Part shown: piece by piece, positions 35,357 to 44,700 of the stretch | Layout of the letters: each line of letters starts with the position of its first letter | How positions within the stretch are numbered: position 1 is the stretch's first letter | From: Candidatus Kapaibacterium sp. | GTDB lineage: Bacteria > Bacteroidota > Ignavibacteria > Kapaibacteriales > NICIL-2 | Length of the DNA: 64,000 nt | NCBI GenBank assembly: GCA_026003475.1 | Contig: BPHJ01000001.1 | Span: 382,545 to 446,544 of the forward strand | Reading direction: 5' to 3' | Notes under the pieces: generated by a model | Told to the model about the DNA's origin: nothing | Databases searched by the model: none | What the model saw: the letters and a program-made list of their open reading frames with translations, nothing else | Made by a program: the position numbers and the translations under genes

Positions 35357-36391
35357 ATGCGAATTCTGGTGATCCGGCTCAGCTCGCTTGGCGATGTACT
35401 CCTTGCAACACCTGTTGTGCGGTTGCTTCGCGGTGCGTTCCCCGCTGCGCAGATTGACGTTGCCGTCGCGCAGGACTTCGCTGCAGTTTGGGAGCACAAC
35501 CCCTACGTAAGCCGCATTATCGCCGTTGATCGCTCGCTCGATGCATGGAGGATGGCACGCACTGCGCGGGCGGCGATGGCTACGCAGTATGATGTGATCG
35601 TTGACCTTCAGCGGAACATTCGTAGTTATGCGCTCAGGTGGGGCCGTGCTCGCCGCGTGCTGCGCTCTCCGAAGTATCGGCTCCAAAAGCTCCTCTTGGT
35701 CAAGGCAAAACGAACGTTCCGTCCGATGCCGCACGTCGTCGAGCGGTATCTCGGGGCGCTCGAGCCGCTCGGCATTGCCGATGATGGAGGCGGGGTAGAG
35801 CTGTGGCTGCCCGAAGAGCGCTCGCACGCGGTGTATCCACCCGTCAACCGACAGCCACCGGCGGATCCGACGATCGGCATTGCACCGGGCGCCCGGCACA
35901 ACACGAAACGATGGTTGCCGAGCGGCTTTGCAGCCGTTGCGCAGACACTGCAACGCCAGGGATGGCGGGTCATCGCGCTCGGAAGCAAGTCAGAGCGCGA
36001 CCTGTGCGAGACGGTCGTCGCAGGTCTGGACCGCAGCAGGACGCTCAACGCGGCGGGCAGTTCGCTCGAGGAGACAGCGCGATTGCTCGATCAGTGTACG
36101 CTCGTGCTGAGCAACGATAGTGCAGCAGTACACCTTGCTGCGGCACGGCGAGTGCCGGTCGTTGTCGTCTATGGTTCAACGGTACCAACGCTTGGGTTTA
36201 CGCCGTATCGCGTCCCGTACCGAGCAGTTGAGGTAGAGCTTTCCTGCCGGCCATGTACACACATCGGACGCTCGGCGTGCCCTCGAGAGCATTTTGGTTG
36301 CATGCAGTACGTGACACCAAACGATGTGCTCAGAGCAATCGCTTCGCTGGAGGCTACGACGGCCGGGTTGGGCGGAGGTCAATCTCGCTAA
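35357..36391 (+). CDS. Glycosyltransferase family 9 (heptosyltransferase-like)
   Basis: A 344-aa GT-B enzyme related to ADP-heptose:LPS heptosyltransferases, acting on lipid A-core at the cytosolic face. It has the N-terminal motif MRILVIRLSSLGDVLLATPV, the PGARHNTKRWLP segment in the nucleotide-sugar domain, and LVLSNDSAAVHLAAA near residue 255. A cysteine-rich stretch (LSCRPC, then SACPREHFGCM) is typical of the family C-terminus. Its last 38 bp overlap the end of the convergent SDR gene. Confidence 0.9.
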   Translation: MRILVIRLSSLGDVLLATPVVRLLRGAFPAAQIDVAVAQDFAAVWEHNPYVSRIIAVDRSLDAWRMARTARAAMATQYDVIVDLQRNIRSYALRWGRARRVLRSPKYRLQKLLLVKAKRTFRPMPHVVERYLGALEPLGIADDGGGVELWLPEERSHAVYPPVNRQPPADPTIGIAPGARHNTKRWLPSGFAAVAQTLQRQGWRVIALGSKSERDLCETVVAGLDRSRTLNAAGSSLEETARLLDQCTLVLSNDSAAVHLAAARRVPVVVVYGSTVPTLGFTPYRVPYRAVEVELSCRPCTHIGRSACPREHFGCMQYVTPNDVLRAIASLEATTAGLGGGQSR

Positions 36392-37061
36392 CCATCGTAC
36401 GTTCGGGCGCCGAGAGCGCAAAGACCACGGCTGCTGCGACATCTTCTGGCTGCGTGATGTGGTCGCCGCGTTTATTGATCGAGGAAAAGCCTGTATCCAC
36501 TGATCCAGGGCAAATTGTAATGACGCGAATGTTGTGCTGTCGAACTTCGAGCATGAGGGAGCTTGCCCATCCGCGGAGTGCCCATTTTGTCGCAGCATAG
36601 CCAGTTCCGCCGGCGAAGCTGTTCTTCCCAGCAAGCGAGGCGATGTTGACAATCGCACCATGCTGTGCTGCGATCATCTGGGGGAGCACGGCGCGAGTGA
36701 GCACCATCGGCGCACGAACGTTGAGCCGCCACATCGCATCGAACTCTTCCGCGGTCAGTTCGATGGCGGGTTTGAAGATGCCAATGCCGGCATTGTTGAC
36801 GAGCACATCAATGCGGCCAGCCCAATCGAGCGCAGACGAAACGATGCGCTCAGCTGTGCTATCATCGGTGATGTCAGCCGGAACAGCAAGGACGCGACGT
36901 TCCTCGGTATTGTGCAGTTGCTCCAGCTCGGCAAGGCGATCAGCCGATCGAGCAACCGCGAGCACACGGTATCCCTGCTCGATGAGTGCGTCTGCAATTG
37001 CGCGTCCTATTCCACGACTTGCGCCGGTGACGATTGCTGTTGGTGATGCTGTGCTGTCCAT
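36354..37061 (-). CDS. Short-chain dehydrogenase/reductase
   Basis: A 235-aa classical SDR. It has the cofactor motif TGASRGIGRA, the NNAG motif, and the catalytic Ser-Tyr-Lys as NIASLAGKNS and YAATKWA. PGSVDTGF follows near the end. Members reduce 3-oxoacyl or sugar substrates; the exact substrate is not deducible. The ATG at 37061 is chosen over 37088 because a TAACTTTG -7 element lies 36 nt upstream of it. A start at 37088 would leave only 9 nt to that element. Confidence 0.85.
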   Translation of the reverse strand: MDSTASPTAIVTGASRGIGRAIADALIEQGYRVLAVARSADRLAELEQLHNTEERRVLAVPADITDDSTAERIVSSALDWAGRIDVLVNNAGIGIFKPAIELTAEEFDAMWRLNVRAPMVLTRAVLPQMIAAQHGAIVNIASLAGKNSFAGGTGYAATKWALRGWASSLMLEVRQHNIRVITICPGSVDTGFSSINKRGDHITQPEDVAAAVVFALSAPERTMVSEIDLRPTRPS

Positions 37062-37097
37062 TGGTGGAAAAGCTGGTCGGTTCAACATGCGGTAACG

Positions 37098-37105
37098 CAA
37101 AGTTA
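37098..37105 (-). promoter_or_regulatory. Candidate -7 element (TAACTTTG) for the SDR gene
   Basis: Exact TAnnTTTG match on the minus strand, 36 nt before the SDR ATG. It forms an inverted repeat with the coaD -7 element 18 bp away. Confidence 0.45.
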
Positions 37106-37123
37106 TCGCATCCGGGGTGAGCG

Positions 37124-37131
37124 TAACTTTG
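37124..37131 (+). promoter_or_regulatory. Candidate -7 element (TAACTTTG) for coaD
   Basis: Exact TAnnTTTG match, 27 nt before the coaD ATG. It is identical in sequence to the opposite-strand element for the SDR gene, so the divergent promoters are arranged back to back. Confidence 0.5.
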
Positions 37132-37158
37132 TGGAGCAATTTTCTCCCCAGTGGTGCC

Positions 37159-37647
37159 ATGCCAAACCACGCTATGTATCCAGGCACGTTCGATCCGATT
37201 ACCTACGGGCATGTGGATGTGATCGAACGCGCTGCTGCAATGTTCGATCGGGTTACGGTCGTCGTTGCGGTCAATACACAGAAAACGACGCTGTTCAGCC
37301 AAGAAGAGCGCCGTGTGCTTGCCGAACAGTCGCTCAAGCATTTGCCGAATGTTGGAGTGGACCTCTACCGCGGTCTGACCGTGGACTATGCCCGCACTCA
37401 TGGCATTACGACGATCATTCGCGGTGTTCGAGCGATATCGGACTTCGAGTATGAGTTTCAAATGGCGCTGATGAACCGGAAGCTCGAACCCTCGGTGACG
37501 ACGATCTTCATGATGCCGAACGAGCGGTACACGTTTTTGAATTCGAGCATTGTTCGTGAGCTGGCGCGGTATGGTGTGGCATTGGAGGAGTTCGTTCCCC
37601 CACCGGTTGCCGAGGCATTGCGTGCACGATATGCTTCCGCATCGTGA
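37159..37647 (+). CDS. coaD: Phosphopantetheine adenylyltransferase
   Basis: Transfers AMP from ATP to 4'-phosphopantetheine, the penultimate step of CoA synthesis. The 162-aa protein has the nucleotidyltransferase signature YPGTFDPITYGH, RGVRAISDFEYEFQMA, and the C-terminal NSSIVRELA block, a variant of the usual ISSS. The ATG at 37159 gives the natural N-terminus (five residues before YPGTFDP); upstream in-frame starts would overlap the promoter. The following NUDIX gene starts on its stop codon (TGATG). Confidence 0.95.
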   Translation: MPNHAMYPGTFDPITYGHVDVIERAAAMFDRVTVVVAVNTQKTTLFSQEERRVLAEQSLKHLPNVGVDLYRGLTVDYARTHGITTIIRGVRAISDFEYEFQMALMNRKLEPSVTTIFMMPNERYTFLNSSIVRELARYGVALEEFVPPPVAEALRARYASAS

Positions 37648-38309
37648 TGGATGAATTTGCACGATTCCTGGAGCGGGCACTCCGCCAGACGCTGCCCGGA
37701 TGGGAGGCACAGCAACGCATGATGCCGCGATTTCCGGATGGACAGGTGCGGGACGTCACTCCACCAGCGAATGCTCGGAAGTCGGCTGTGGCGGTTGTTA
37801 TCGGGTCGTCTCCGGAGCCGTCGGTACTGCTGACACTTCGCAGCACGCGGCTTGGCCACCATCGTGGTCAGCTCAGTTTTCCCGGCGGGCGTATCGAAGA
37901 CGGAGAAACTGCTTCGGAGGCTGCGCTCCGAGAACTGTGGGAAGAAGTCGGCATTGCTAGGACGCACGTCCGAGTGCTGGGAAAACTTTCGCCGTTCTAT
38001 ACGCCACCGTCGAATTCGGCGATAGAGCCGGTTGTGATGGTGTGCGCCGATCGTCTAGAATGCATGCTCAACTACGATGAGGTCGAGGAAGCTTTTTGGG
38101 TTTCCTTAGAGGAATTGCTTGGATCGGCAGTCGAGAGGATTTGGGAGCTTCCGTATGGGACCATGATTGTGCCCCAGTGGTTGGTGCATCCACGCGTACC
38201 GCTGTGGGGAGCAACGGCTGTGATACTGTCTGAGCTGTTGGTTCTCTACGAAGGCTGGCTCAGTCAACGAGCGACTCCGTCAGCATCAACACCGACCGAT
38301 CAGCATTGA
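37647..38309 (+). CDS. NUDIX hydrolase, CoA pyrophosphatase type
   Basis: A 220-aa NUDIX protein. It has both the UPF0035/CoA-hydrolase motif (LLTLRSTRLGHHRGQLSFPGG) and the NUDIX box (GGRIEDGETASEAALRELWEEVGI, read in two parts). These mark enzymes that split CoA or its derivatives to 3',5'-ADP and phosphopantetheine. It is translationally coupled to coaD. This places CoA synthesis and CoA removal in one transcript. Its 3' end overlaps the convergent carboxypeptidase gene by 50 bp. Confidence 0.88.
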   Translation: MDEFARFLERALRQTLPGWEAQQRMMPRFPDGQVRDVTPPANARKSAVAVVIGSSPEPSVLLTLRSTRLGHHRGQLSFPGGRIEDGETASEAALRELWEEVGIARTHVRVLGKLSPFYTPPSNSAIEPVVMVCADRLECMLNYDEVEEAFWVSLEELLGSAVERIWELPYGTMIVPQWLVHPRVPLWGATAVILSELLVLYEGWLSQRATPSASTPTDQH

Positions 38310-39195
38310 GCGTAGCACTAATGCCGACGGGCAGGCTGAGTTTTCCGCGTATGTGTCCGTACGGCAGGTGCAGAATCGACGGCGGATTTCCGGCACGGAC
38401 AACATACTCAGCAATGATGTGCTCCACCGGGCGCCGTGGTGTTGCAGATTGGCGCGTGGTATCCTCGGTGAATGTTCCGAATGCAATGCCGCTGCATCGC
38501 CGGAGCTGCCCGCTCAGTGCCAGTTGACAGAGCATCCGATCAATGCGGTAGGGCTCTTCGCCGATATCTTCGAGGACAAGGATGCACCCATCGAGCGAGG
38601 GCATGTATTCGGTACCGCACAGTGCTGCAACCAGCGATAGCGTTCCTGGCATGAGTGGTCCTGTGGCACTGCCGGGCTGAAGGCAATCATCGGGCGTTCC
38701 GTGCCAGAGGGCATGTTCGGCGACCGGTTCGCACAGCAGCGACCAAAACAATGCTTCGCTGGCGGGGTCGAGATTGGCAAAATCAACTGCTACCATCAGT
38801 CCGCTCACTGTCGGCAACGCAGCACGCTGGTAGAGCGCCCATTGGAGTGCGGTGATGTCGGAAAAACCAACGAAGATTTTCCGGCTCCGAGCAATGCTAT
38901 CCCAGTCGAGCAGATCCAGGAGGCGCATGGTTCCGTAACCGCCACGCACGCAGAAGATCGCATCAATGGTCGGATCGCTGAAGAATGCGTTCAGTTCAGC
39001 CGCACGCAGTGCATCAGTTCCGGCCAGGTAGCCATCGGCACTTCGGAGGCTTTCTCCGAGGACGATTCGATAGCCGAGAGATTCCAGGTAGCAGATCCCA
39101 GTATGGAGCACGTGTTCATCCCGCAGCGGGGAGGCTGGAGCAACCAGCGCAATTGTTCCGCCAGGGCGGAGACGCTTTGGCTTGTTGAGGGGCAT
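38260..39195 (-). CDS. LD-carboxypeptidase (S66 family)
   Basis: A 311-aa serine peptidase of the LdcA/MccF family, which trims the terminal D-alanine from tetrapeptides during peptidoglycan recycling, or in MccF hydrolyses microcin C. It has the RGGYGTMRLL motif and the nucleophile serine in VGFSDITALQ. The glutamate of the triad is in LEDIGEEPYRID and the histidine in LPYGHIRGKLSLP. No signal peptide is seen after choosing the ATG at 39195, which suits the cytoplasmic LdcA role. Confidence 0.88.
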   Translation of the reverse strand: MPLNKPKRLRPGGTIALVAPASPLRDEHVLHTGICYLESLGYRIVLGESLRSADGYLAGTDALRAAELNAFFSDPTIDAIFCVRGGYGTMRLLDLLDWDSIARSRKIFVGFSDITALQWALYQRAALPTVSGLMVAVDFANLDPASEALFWSLLCEPVAEHALWHGTPDDCLQPGSATGPLMPGTLSLVAALCGTEYMPSLDGCILVLEDIGEEPYRIDRMLCQLALSGQLRRCSGIAFGTFTEDTTRQSATPRRPVEHIIAEYVVRAGNPPSILHLPYGHIRGKLSLPVGISATLNADRSVLMLTESLVD

Positions 39196-39296
39196 CTTCG
39201 AATCGGGAAATTGAGTGCGGTGCAAAATTGGCATTGCAATTGCAGTACAGCAAGAGTACATGTCCAACAACTCCAGTCCCAACGGAGGACACTTTC

Positions 39297-41063
39297 ATGG
39301 ACGATCGCAGTCAGTGCCAACTGAACGTTGTGTGGGAAGGCCCGCTCTGCCAGGCCAGTTCGCTTGCAACAATCAACCGTGAGCAGGGATGGAACCTTGC
39401 CCGGTCGGGAGTCGTGCAATTGGTGATGATTCCTCCCGTTGATGAGCATCCTACCGCGGTATCGCCGAAACTGGATACGCTTGCAGCCTACAACGTCCGA
39501 CATACCGAGCCTACGCTGATCCAAGCACCGGTTGTATGGGTGCGCCACCAATGGCCCCCACAGCGGGAACGCCCACGTGGCGCGACGTGGATCATCATGC
39601 AGCCCTGGGAAATGAGCATGCTGCCAACCGAGTTTGTTGACATCTTCAATCAAGCCGATGAAGTCTGGACACCCTCGACCTTCTGCCGACAGGTGTTCGT
39701 TCGATCGGGTGTGGATCCCGACAAGGTGCAAGTGATCCCCAATGGGATTGACCCTGCAGTCTTCACTCCAGCCGGCGAGGTGCCCCCGTTGCCAACGACG
39801 AAACGGTTCAAGTTCCTCTATGTCGGCGGAACCACCTACCGCAAGGGCTTCGACGTTCTGCTCGAGGCCTATGTTCGGGCATTCACTGCTGCCGATGATG
39901 TTTGTTTGGTGGTCAAGGACTGTGGCACGCGGACGTACTACCGTGGACAAACTGCCGAAGATTTGATCGCCAAGGTGCGTGCAACGCCGAACACCCCGGA
40001 GATTCTCTATGCCGATGCTGATCTTAGCGACGAACAGATGGCGCAACTGTATCGTGCCTGCGATGTGTTGGTAGCGCCATATCGAGGGGAGGGCTTCTGC
40101 ATGCCAGCATTGGAAGCGATGGCGTGTGGGTTGCCTGTGGTCGTTACCGTTGGTGGTGGCACTGACGATTTCGTGGACGAAACGGTTGGTTGGCTCATTC
40201 CAGCAGAGGAGCGTGCTCTCGGTCAGAATGTGGACGGGCGCGAATTCCCCGGCACAGTAAGCTTGCTCGAGCCGGATGTCGGCGTGCTCGTCGAAACGTT
40301 GCGGTACTGCTACGAGCATCCCCAACAATGCCGGGACAAAGGTATTGCCGCGTCACTGCGGGCACGGACAGAATGGACCTGGCACCGCTCGACGCTCAAA
40401 CTTCTCTCCCGACTCGATGTACACTTGGGAACGTCAACGGCAGCTGCAGCTGCTCTCACGCTGGGCGATCATACCGACACGATGATACTCTTTGCGCGAG
40501 CTGAGCACGCTCACCGCATGGGTGCTATCGACGATGCGATCGAGTACTACCACCAATGCTTCGACCGGAAGGACCTGCCGCTCAAGTATAAACTGCTGGC
40601 GATTCATCGCATGGCGTCATTCTGCTTGGTCGAGGAAGAATACGACCTCTGCCGCCAGTATTTGGAGAAGGCCGAGGGGCTCTCTGCAGGCCATCCGGAC
40701 ACGCGCTACGTGCGTGCGGTGTACGATGCCGCCCAGGAACAGTGGCACCATGCCTTGGGAGAATTGACAGCGTTGATGAACGACTGGCACCACGTGCAAT
40801 TCGAAACGATGATCGGGATTACGCTCGACCGTCTTCTCTGCGACAGCGCTCGTGCTTTGATGAATCTTGGCTTCCCCGACGATGCTCGCCAGCTCTACGA
40901 GAAAGCACTCGAATACAACCCGGACAACCCCGATGCTTGTTACGGTGTGGCGCTCTGCTTCAAAGGTATTGGCAACGTCGTCAAGGCGCGCACGATGCTG
41001 GAATGGGCTATCCGCTTGCGCCCGGAGTATGCGGGGTTGATCGAGCTCGACAGCAGTGAGTAG
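39297..41063 (+). CDS. GT4 glycosyltransferase fused to TPR repeats
   Basis: A 588-aa protein. The GT-B domain (residues 1-400) has the acceptor-side QPWEMSMLP region, the nucleotide-sugar part (FLYVGGTTYRKGFDVLLEAY) and the E-x7-E motif in EGFCMPALEAMACGLPVVVT. Residues 420-588 form tetratricopeptide repeats (DDAIEYYHQCFDRKD, ARQLYEKALEYNPDNPDACY). The combination suggests protein or surface-polymer glycosylation with a docking domain. A GGAGG site lies 11 nt before the ATG at 39297. It could modify T9SS cargo, but this is inference. Confidence 0.85.
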   Translation: MDDRSQCQLNVVWEGPLCQASSLATINREQGWNLARSGVVQLVMIPPVDEHPTAVSPKLDTLAAYNVRHTEPTLIQAPVVWVRHQWPPQRERPRGATWIIMQPWEMSMLPTEFVDIFNQADEVWTPSTFCRQVFVRSGVDPDKVQVIPNGIDPAVFTPAGEVPPLPTTKRFKFLYVGGTTYRKGFDVLLEAYVRAFTAADDVCLVVKDCGTRTYYRGQTAEDLIAKVRATPNTPEILYADADLSDEQMAQLYRACDVLVAPYRGEGFCMPALEAMACGLPVVVTVGGGTDDFVDETVGWLIPAEERALGQNVDGREFPGTVSLLEPDVGVLVETLRYCYEHPQQCRDKGIAASLRARTEWTWHRSTLKLLSRLDVHLGTSTAAAAALTLGDHTDTMILFARAEHAHRMGAIDDAIEYYHQCFDRKDLPLKYKLLAIHRMASFCLVEEEYDLCRQYLEKAEGLSAGHPDTRYVRAVYDAAQEQWHHALGELTALMNDWHHVQFETMIGITLDRLLCDSARALMNLGFPDDARQLYEKALEYNPDNPDACYGVALCFKGIGNVVKARTMLEWAIRLRPEYAGLIELDSSE

Positions 41064-41092
41064 TCCGTTCTCATGGTATCACTCACACACCG

Positions 41093-41120
41093 GCGGCGCT
41101 GCCACTTCTGGCAGCGCCGC
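41093..41120. terminator. Strong bidirectional terminator hairpin
   Basis: GCGGCGCTGCCA (41093-41104) pairs perfectly with TGGCAGCGCCGC (41109-41120) around a CTTC loop. It lies 30 nt after the glycosyltransferase stop and 5 nt after the end of the convergent MazG-like gene. No T-run follows on either strand. Confidence 0.6.
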
Positions 41121-41125
41121 ATGAT

Positions 41126-41467
41126 TTATGACTGCGGTGACTGTCGTTGCTGCTCGATGATGCGGAGCTTTGTTTTGAGGGCGCTTCCTAACTCGATTCC
41201 ACGCGTATTAGCATAGTTGATCAGGGCAATGAGCACATCTGCCGCTTCGTCGGCATAGCGTTCGTGCTCGATGGTGAGACCTTTCCACTGCTTCTTTTCA
41301 AGGTTAGCAAGTTCGCCGACTTCCCCGCAGAGCTCGAGACAGAAAAATTCTGGCATCCGCTCTGGGAAATTCTCGCGCTGGTAAGCATCGAACCGAGACT
41401 GCAAACGGGGAAGCAATTCCTCACACGCGGTCAAGAGTGCTTCGAACGATGTTGCATACGGAGCCAT
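41126..41467 (-). CDS. MazG-like nucleotide pyrophosphohydrolase
   Basis: A 113-aa all-alpha NTP pyrophosphatase. The metal-binding glutamates are in ELCGEVGELAN and the second acidic block in ADEAADVLIAL. It probably hydrolyses non-canonical or excess nucleoside triphosphates. The ATG at 41467 is used because a GGGAGGT site lies 6 nt upstream; an upstream in-frame start would add an unrelated N-terminus. Confidence 0.88.
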   Translation of the reverse strand: MAPYATSFEALLTACEELLPRLQSRFDAYQRENFPERMPEFFCLELCGEVGELANLEKKQWKGLTIEHERYADEAADVLIALINYANTRGIELGSALKTKLRIIEQQRQSPQS

Positions 41468-41550
41468 AAGCACCTCCCAAAAGAATGTGGATAACACTTT
41501 GCACAGAGCGAAGATAGCACGCCAGAGGGGAAATTACGGGAAAGTACGTA

Positions 41551-41581
41551 TTGGCATCATGCCTTGTGAGGGCGAATTTTG
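41551..41581 (+). promoter_or_regulatory. Weak promoter candidate for the giant surface gene
   Basis: TTG (41551-41553), a 20-bp spacer and GAATTTTG (41574-41581) match the Bacteroidota pattern with one mismatch in the -7 box. The leader to ATG 41717 would be about 130 nt. Confidence 0.25.
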
Positions 41582-41716
41582 AATGCGACACGAAAACCGC
41601 ACGTAACCATCGAATTGGTGCTTCGATCGTGTGTCGGAATACTTCTGACGGCAACGATGCAACGAGCGGTTACCTTGCGCTTGACCAGAGAGTATCACTG
41701 TTCCTGAAAGTGTGCG

Positions 41717-44700
41717 ATGAACTCGATGCGCCCCGTTTGGTTGGTTGTAGCTGCGCTCGTGCTTGGTCTGCGGTCTGTAGCATGGAGTTGTCCGACAACA
41801 TTCACCTTGAGTGTACTGACACCGCAGCCCTGCCAGTTCGAGCAGATCGTCCTTGAACTTAGTGGGAACGAAACCAATGTCACCTACACGTTGCTGGCAA
41901 ATGGCTTGCCCTTGAGTGGTGTTAGTCAGAGCGTTGTCAATGGTCGTCGCCGCTTTACCGTTACGGGTGGACTGCAAAATGGGAGCTATACATTTTCCGT
42001 GCAAGCAACACTGGATACCTGTACGATTGTGATGGGGAATGTGACGCTAACGGTCTATACACCTGCTGTCCCGATACTTTCGCTATCGTCGCTCAACCAG
42101 ATTTTGTGCTATGGCGACCCGGGTACCATTGTTGTGGTCAATACTGATCCGCAAGCAAGCTACACTGTTCGCGATGGCAATACTGTGGTTGCTGGTCCGA
42201 CCCAGGGCAACGGGGGACAAATACAGTTTGTGCTCCCGGCATCGCTTTTTCCTCAAAGTGGGATGAAGACCTTTTCTGTGCGAGCTACTGCGCTCGGCAA
42301 CAGTCAGTGTTACGCTGAAACAGCCAATGGTCCGCTCGACGGCGCAACATTCATCGTGTATGGTTTGCCGCCAGCACCGCAGATCAGTGCACCGGAACCG
42401 TTTGCATGCAGTCCTGGCGGTGCAGCGCGAGTCCTTGTTCAAAATGCTGTCGCTGGCTACGTCTATCAAGTGCTCGATGGAAACACAGCAGTGTTTTCCG
42501 TGTTAGCGCAGTCCACTGGCCCGCTCGATATTACCAATATTCCCGTAACACCTGCATCGCCCGGACTTGGATTTGGAACGCGGTCAGTTACGGTGGTTGC
42601 TATCAATCCCAACAATAACAACTGTCGAATTCAGTCCACGTCGAGCGTCACGATCACGGTCGTAAGCCGACCTGCAACGCCACAGCTTGCAACGGGTACG
42701 AACACGCAAGTTTACTGCGATGCTCCGGGCGGTGTTACTGGATATGCGATCGTTGCCAATGGGGAAGCAGGCGTGACGTATGAAGTGCGGCGAGTCGGGA
42801 CAAATGCGCTCGTCGCAACTGCTATAGGGCAGGCTGGGGTGGTAACCATTCCAATAAGCGGCTTGACTGCAAGTGGGTCCCCCCATCAATTTCGTGTCTA
42901 TGCGATCAGCAATCAGACTGGCTGTGTCTCGGACCCAAGTGGAACGCTGACGATTGTTGTCAACTCGACGCCAACAGTAACTGCGTCCGTGCAAGCCGGT
43001 GGTTCATCCGCAACACTGTGCATGGGCTATACAAGCTCTGTTACACTCATCGGAAGCAGTAGCGGAGCCGTGAGCTTCCAATGGCTGCTCAATGGCAGTC
43101 CTATTGCCGGTGCAACGACGACCAGCTATACCGTTCCTACCGGCTTGAGTGTGGGGACCTACATGTATCAGCTCAGAGCAACAAATTCACTCGGCTGTAG
43201 CAGCACGTCTTCGGTTGTAACCGTTTCCGTGGTGGCAGCGCCAGCGGTAGCAGTTTCATCAAGCGGTTCGACGAACTTGTGCACAGGGTACTCAAGCGGT
43301 CCGACGTTGACATCATCAGTGAGCGGCTGCAGCAGTGCGACGTATCAATGGCAGCTCAACGGCAGCCCGATTAGTGGTGCGACGAGTTCGAGTTACACGG
43401 TGCCGGCAGGCCTGAGTGCTGGGACGTACGTGTACACGGTTGTTGTGACGTGTGGCAGTTGCAGTGCGACGTCCAGCAGCGTGACGGTGACCGTCAGCCC
43501 AGCGCCGGCGGTGACAATCAGCACAAGCGGTTCGACGAACTTGTGCACAGGGTACTCAAGCGGTCCGACGTTGACATCATCAGTGAGCGGCTGCAGCAGT
43601 GCGACGTATCAATGGCAGCTCAACGGCAGCCCGATTAGTGGTGCGACGAGTTCGAGTTACACAGTGCCGGCAGGCCTGAGTGCTGGGACGTACGTGTACA
43701 CGGTTGTTGTGACGTGTGGCAGTTGCAGTGCGACGTCGAACAGTGTGACGGTGACCGTCAGCCCAGCGCCGACGGTGACGATCAGCGCAAGCGGCTCGAC
43801 GAACTTGTGCACCGGGTACTCAAGCGGTCCGACGTTGACATCATCAGTGAGCGGCTGCAGCAGTGCGACGTATCAATGGCAGCTCAACGGCAGCCCGATT
43901 AGTGGTGCGACGAGTTCGAGTTACACGGTGCCGGCAGGCCTGAGTGCTGGGACGTACGTGTACACGGTTGTTGTGACGTGTGGCAGTTGCAGTGCGACGT
44001 CCAGCAGCGTGACGGTGACCGTCAGCCCAGCGCCGACGGTGACAATCAGCGCAAGCGGCTCGACGAACTTGTGCACAGGGTACTCAAGCGGTCCGACGTT
44101 GACATCATCAGTGAGCGGCTGCAGCAGTGCGACGTATCAATGGCAGCTCAACGGCAGCCCGATTAGTGGTGCGACGAGTTCGAGTTACACAGTGCCGGCA
44201 GGCCTGAGTGCTGGGACGTACGTGTACACGGTTGTTGTGACGTGTGGCAGTTGCAGTGCGACGTCGAACAGTGTGACGGTGACCGTCAGCCCAGCGCCGA
44301 CGGTGACAATCAGCGCGAGCGGCTCGACGAACTTGTGCACTGGGTATTCGAGCGGCCCGACGCTGACATCATCAGTGAGCGGTTGCAGCAGTGCGACGTA
44401 TCAATGGCAGCTCAACGGCAGCCCGATTAGTGGTGCGACAGGTTCGAGCTACACGGTGCCGGCAGGATTGAGCGCTGGGACGTACGTGTACACGGTGGTT
44501 GTGACGTGTGGCAGTTGCAGTGCGGCGTCGAACAGCGTGACGGTGACCGTCAGCCCAGCGCCGACGGTGACAATCAGCGCAAGCGGCTCGACGAACTTGT
44601 GCACCGGGTACTCAAGCGGTCCGACGTTGACATCATCAGTGAGCAGTTGCAGCAGTGCGACGTATCAATGGCAGCTCAACGGCAGCCCGATTAGTGGTGC

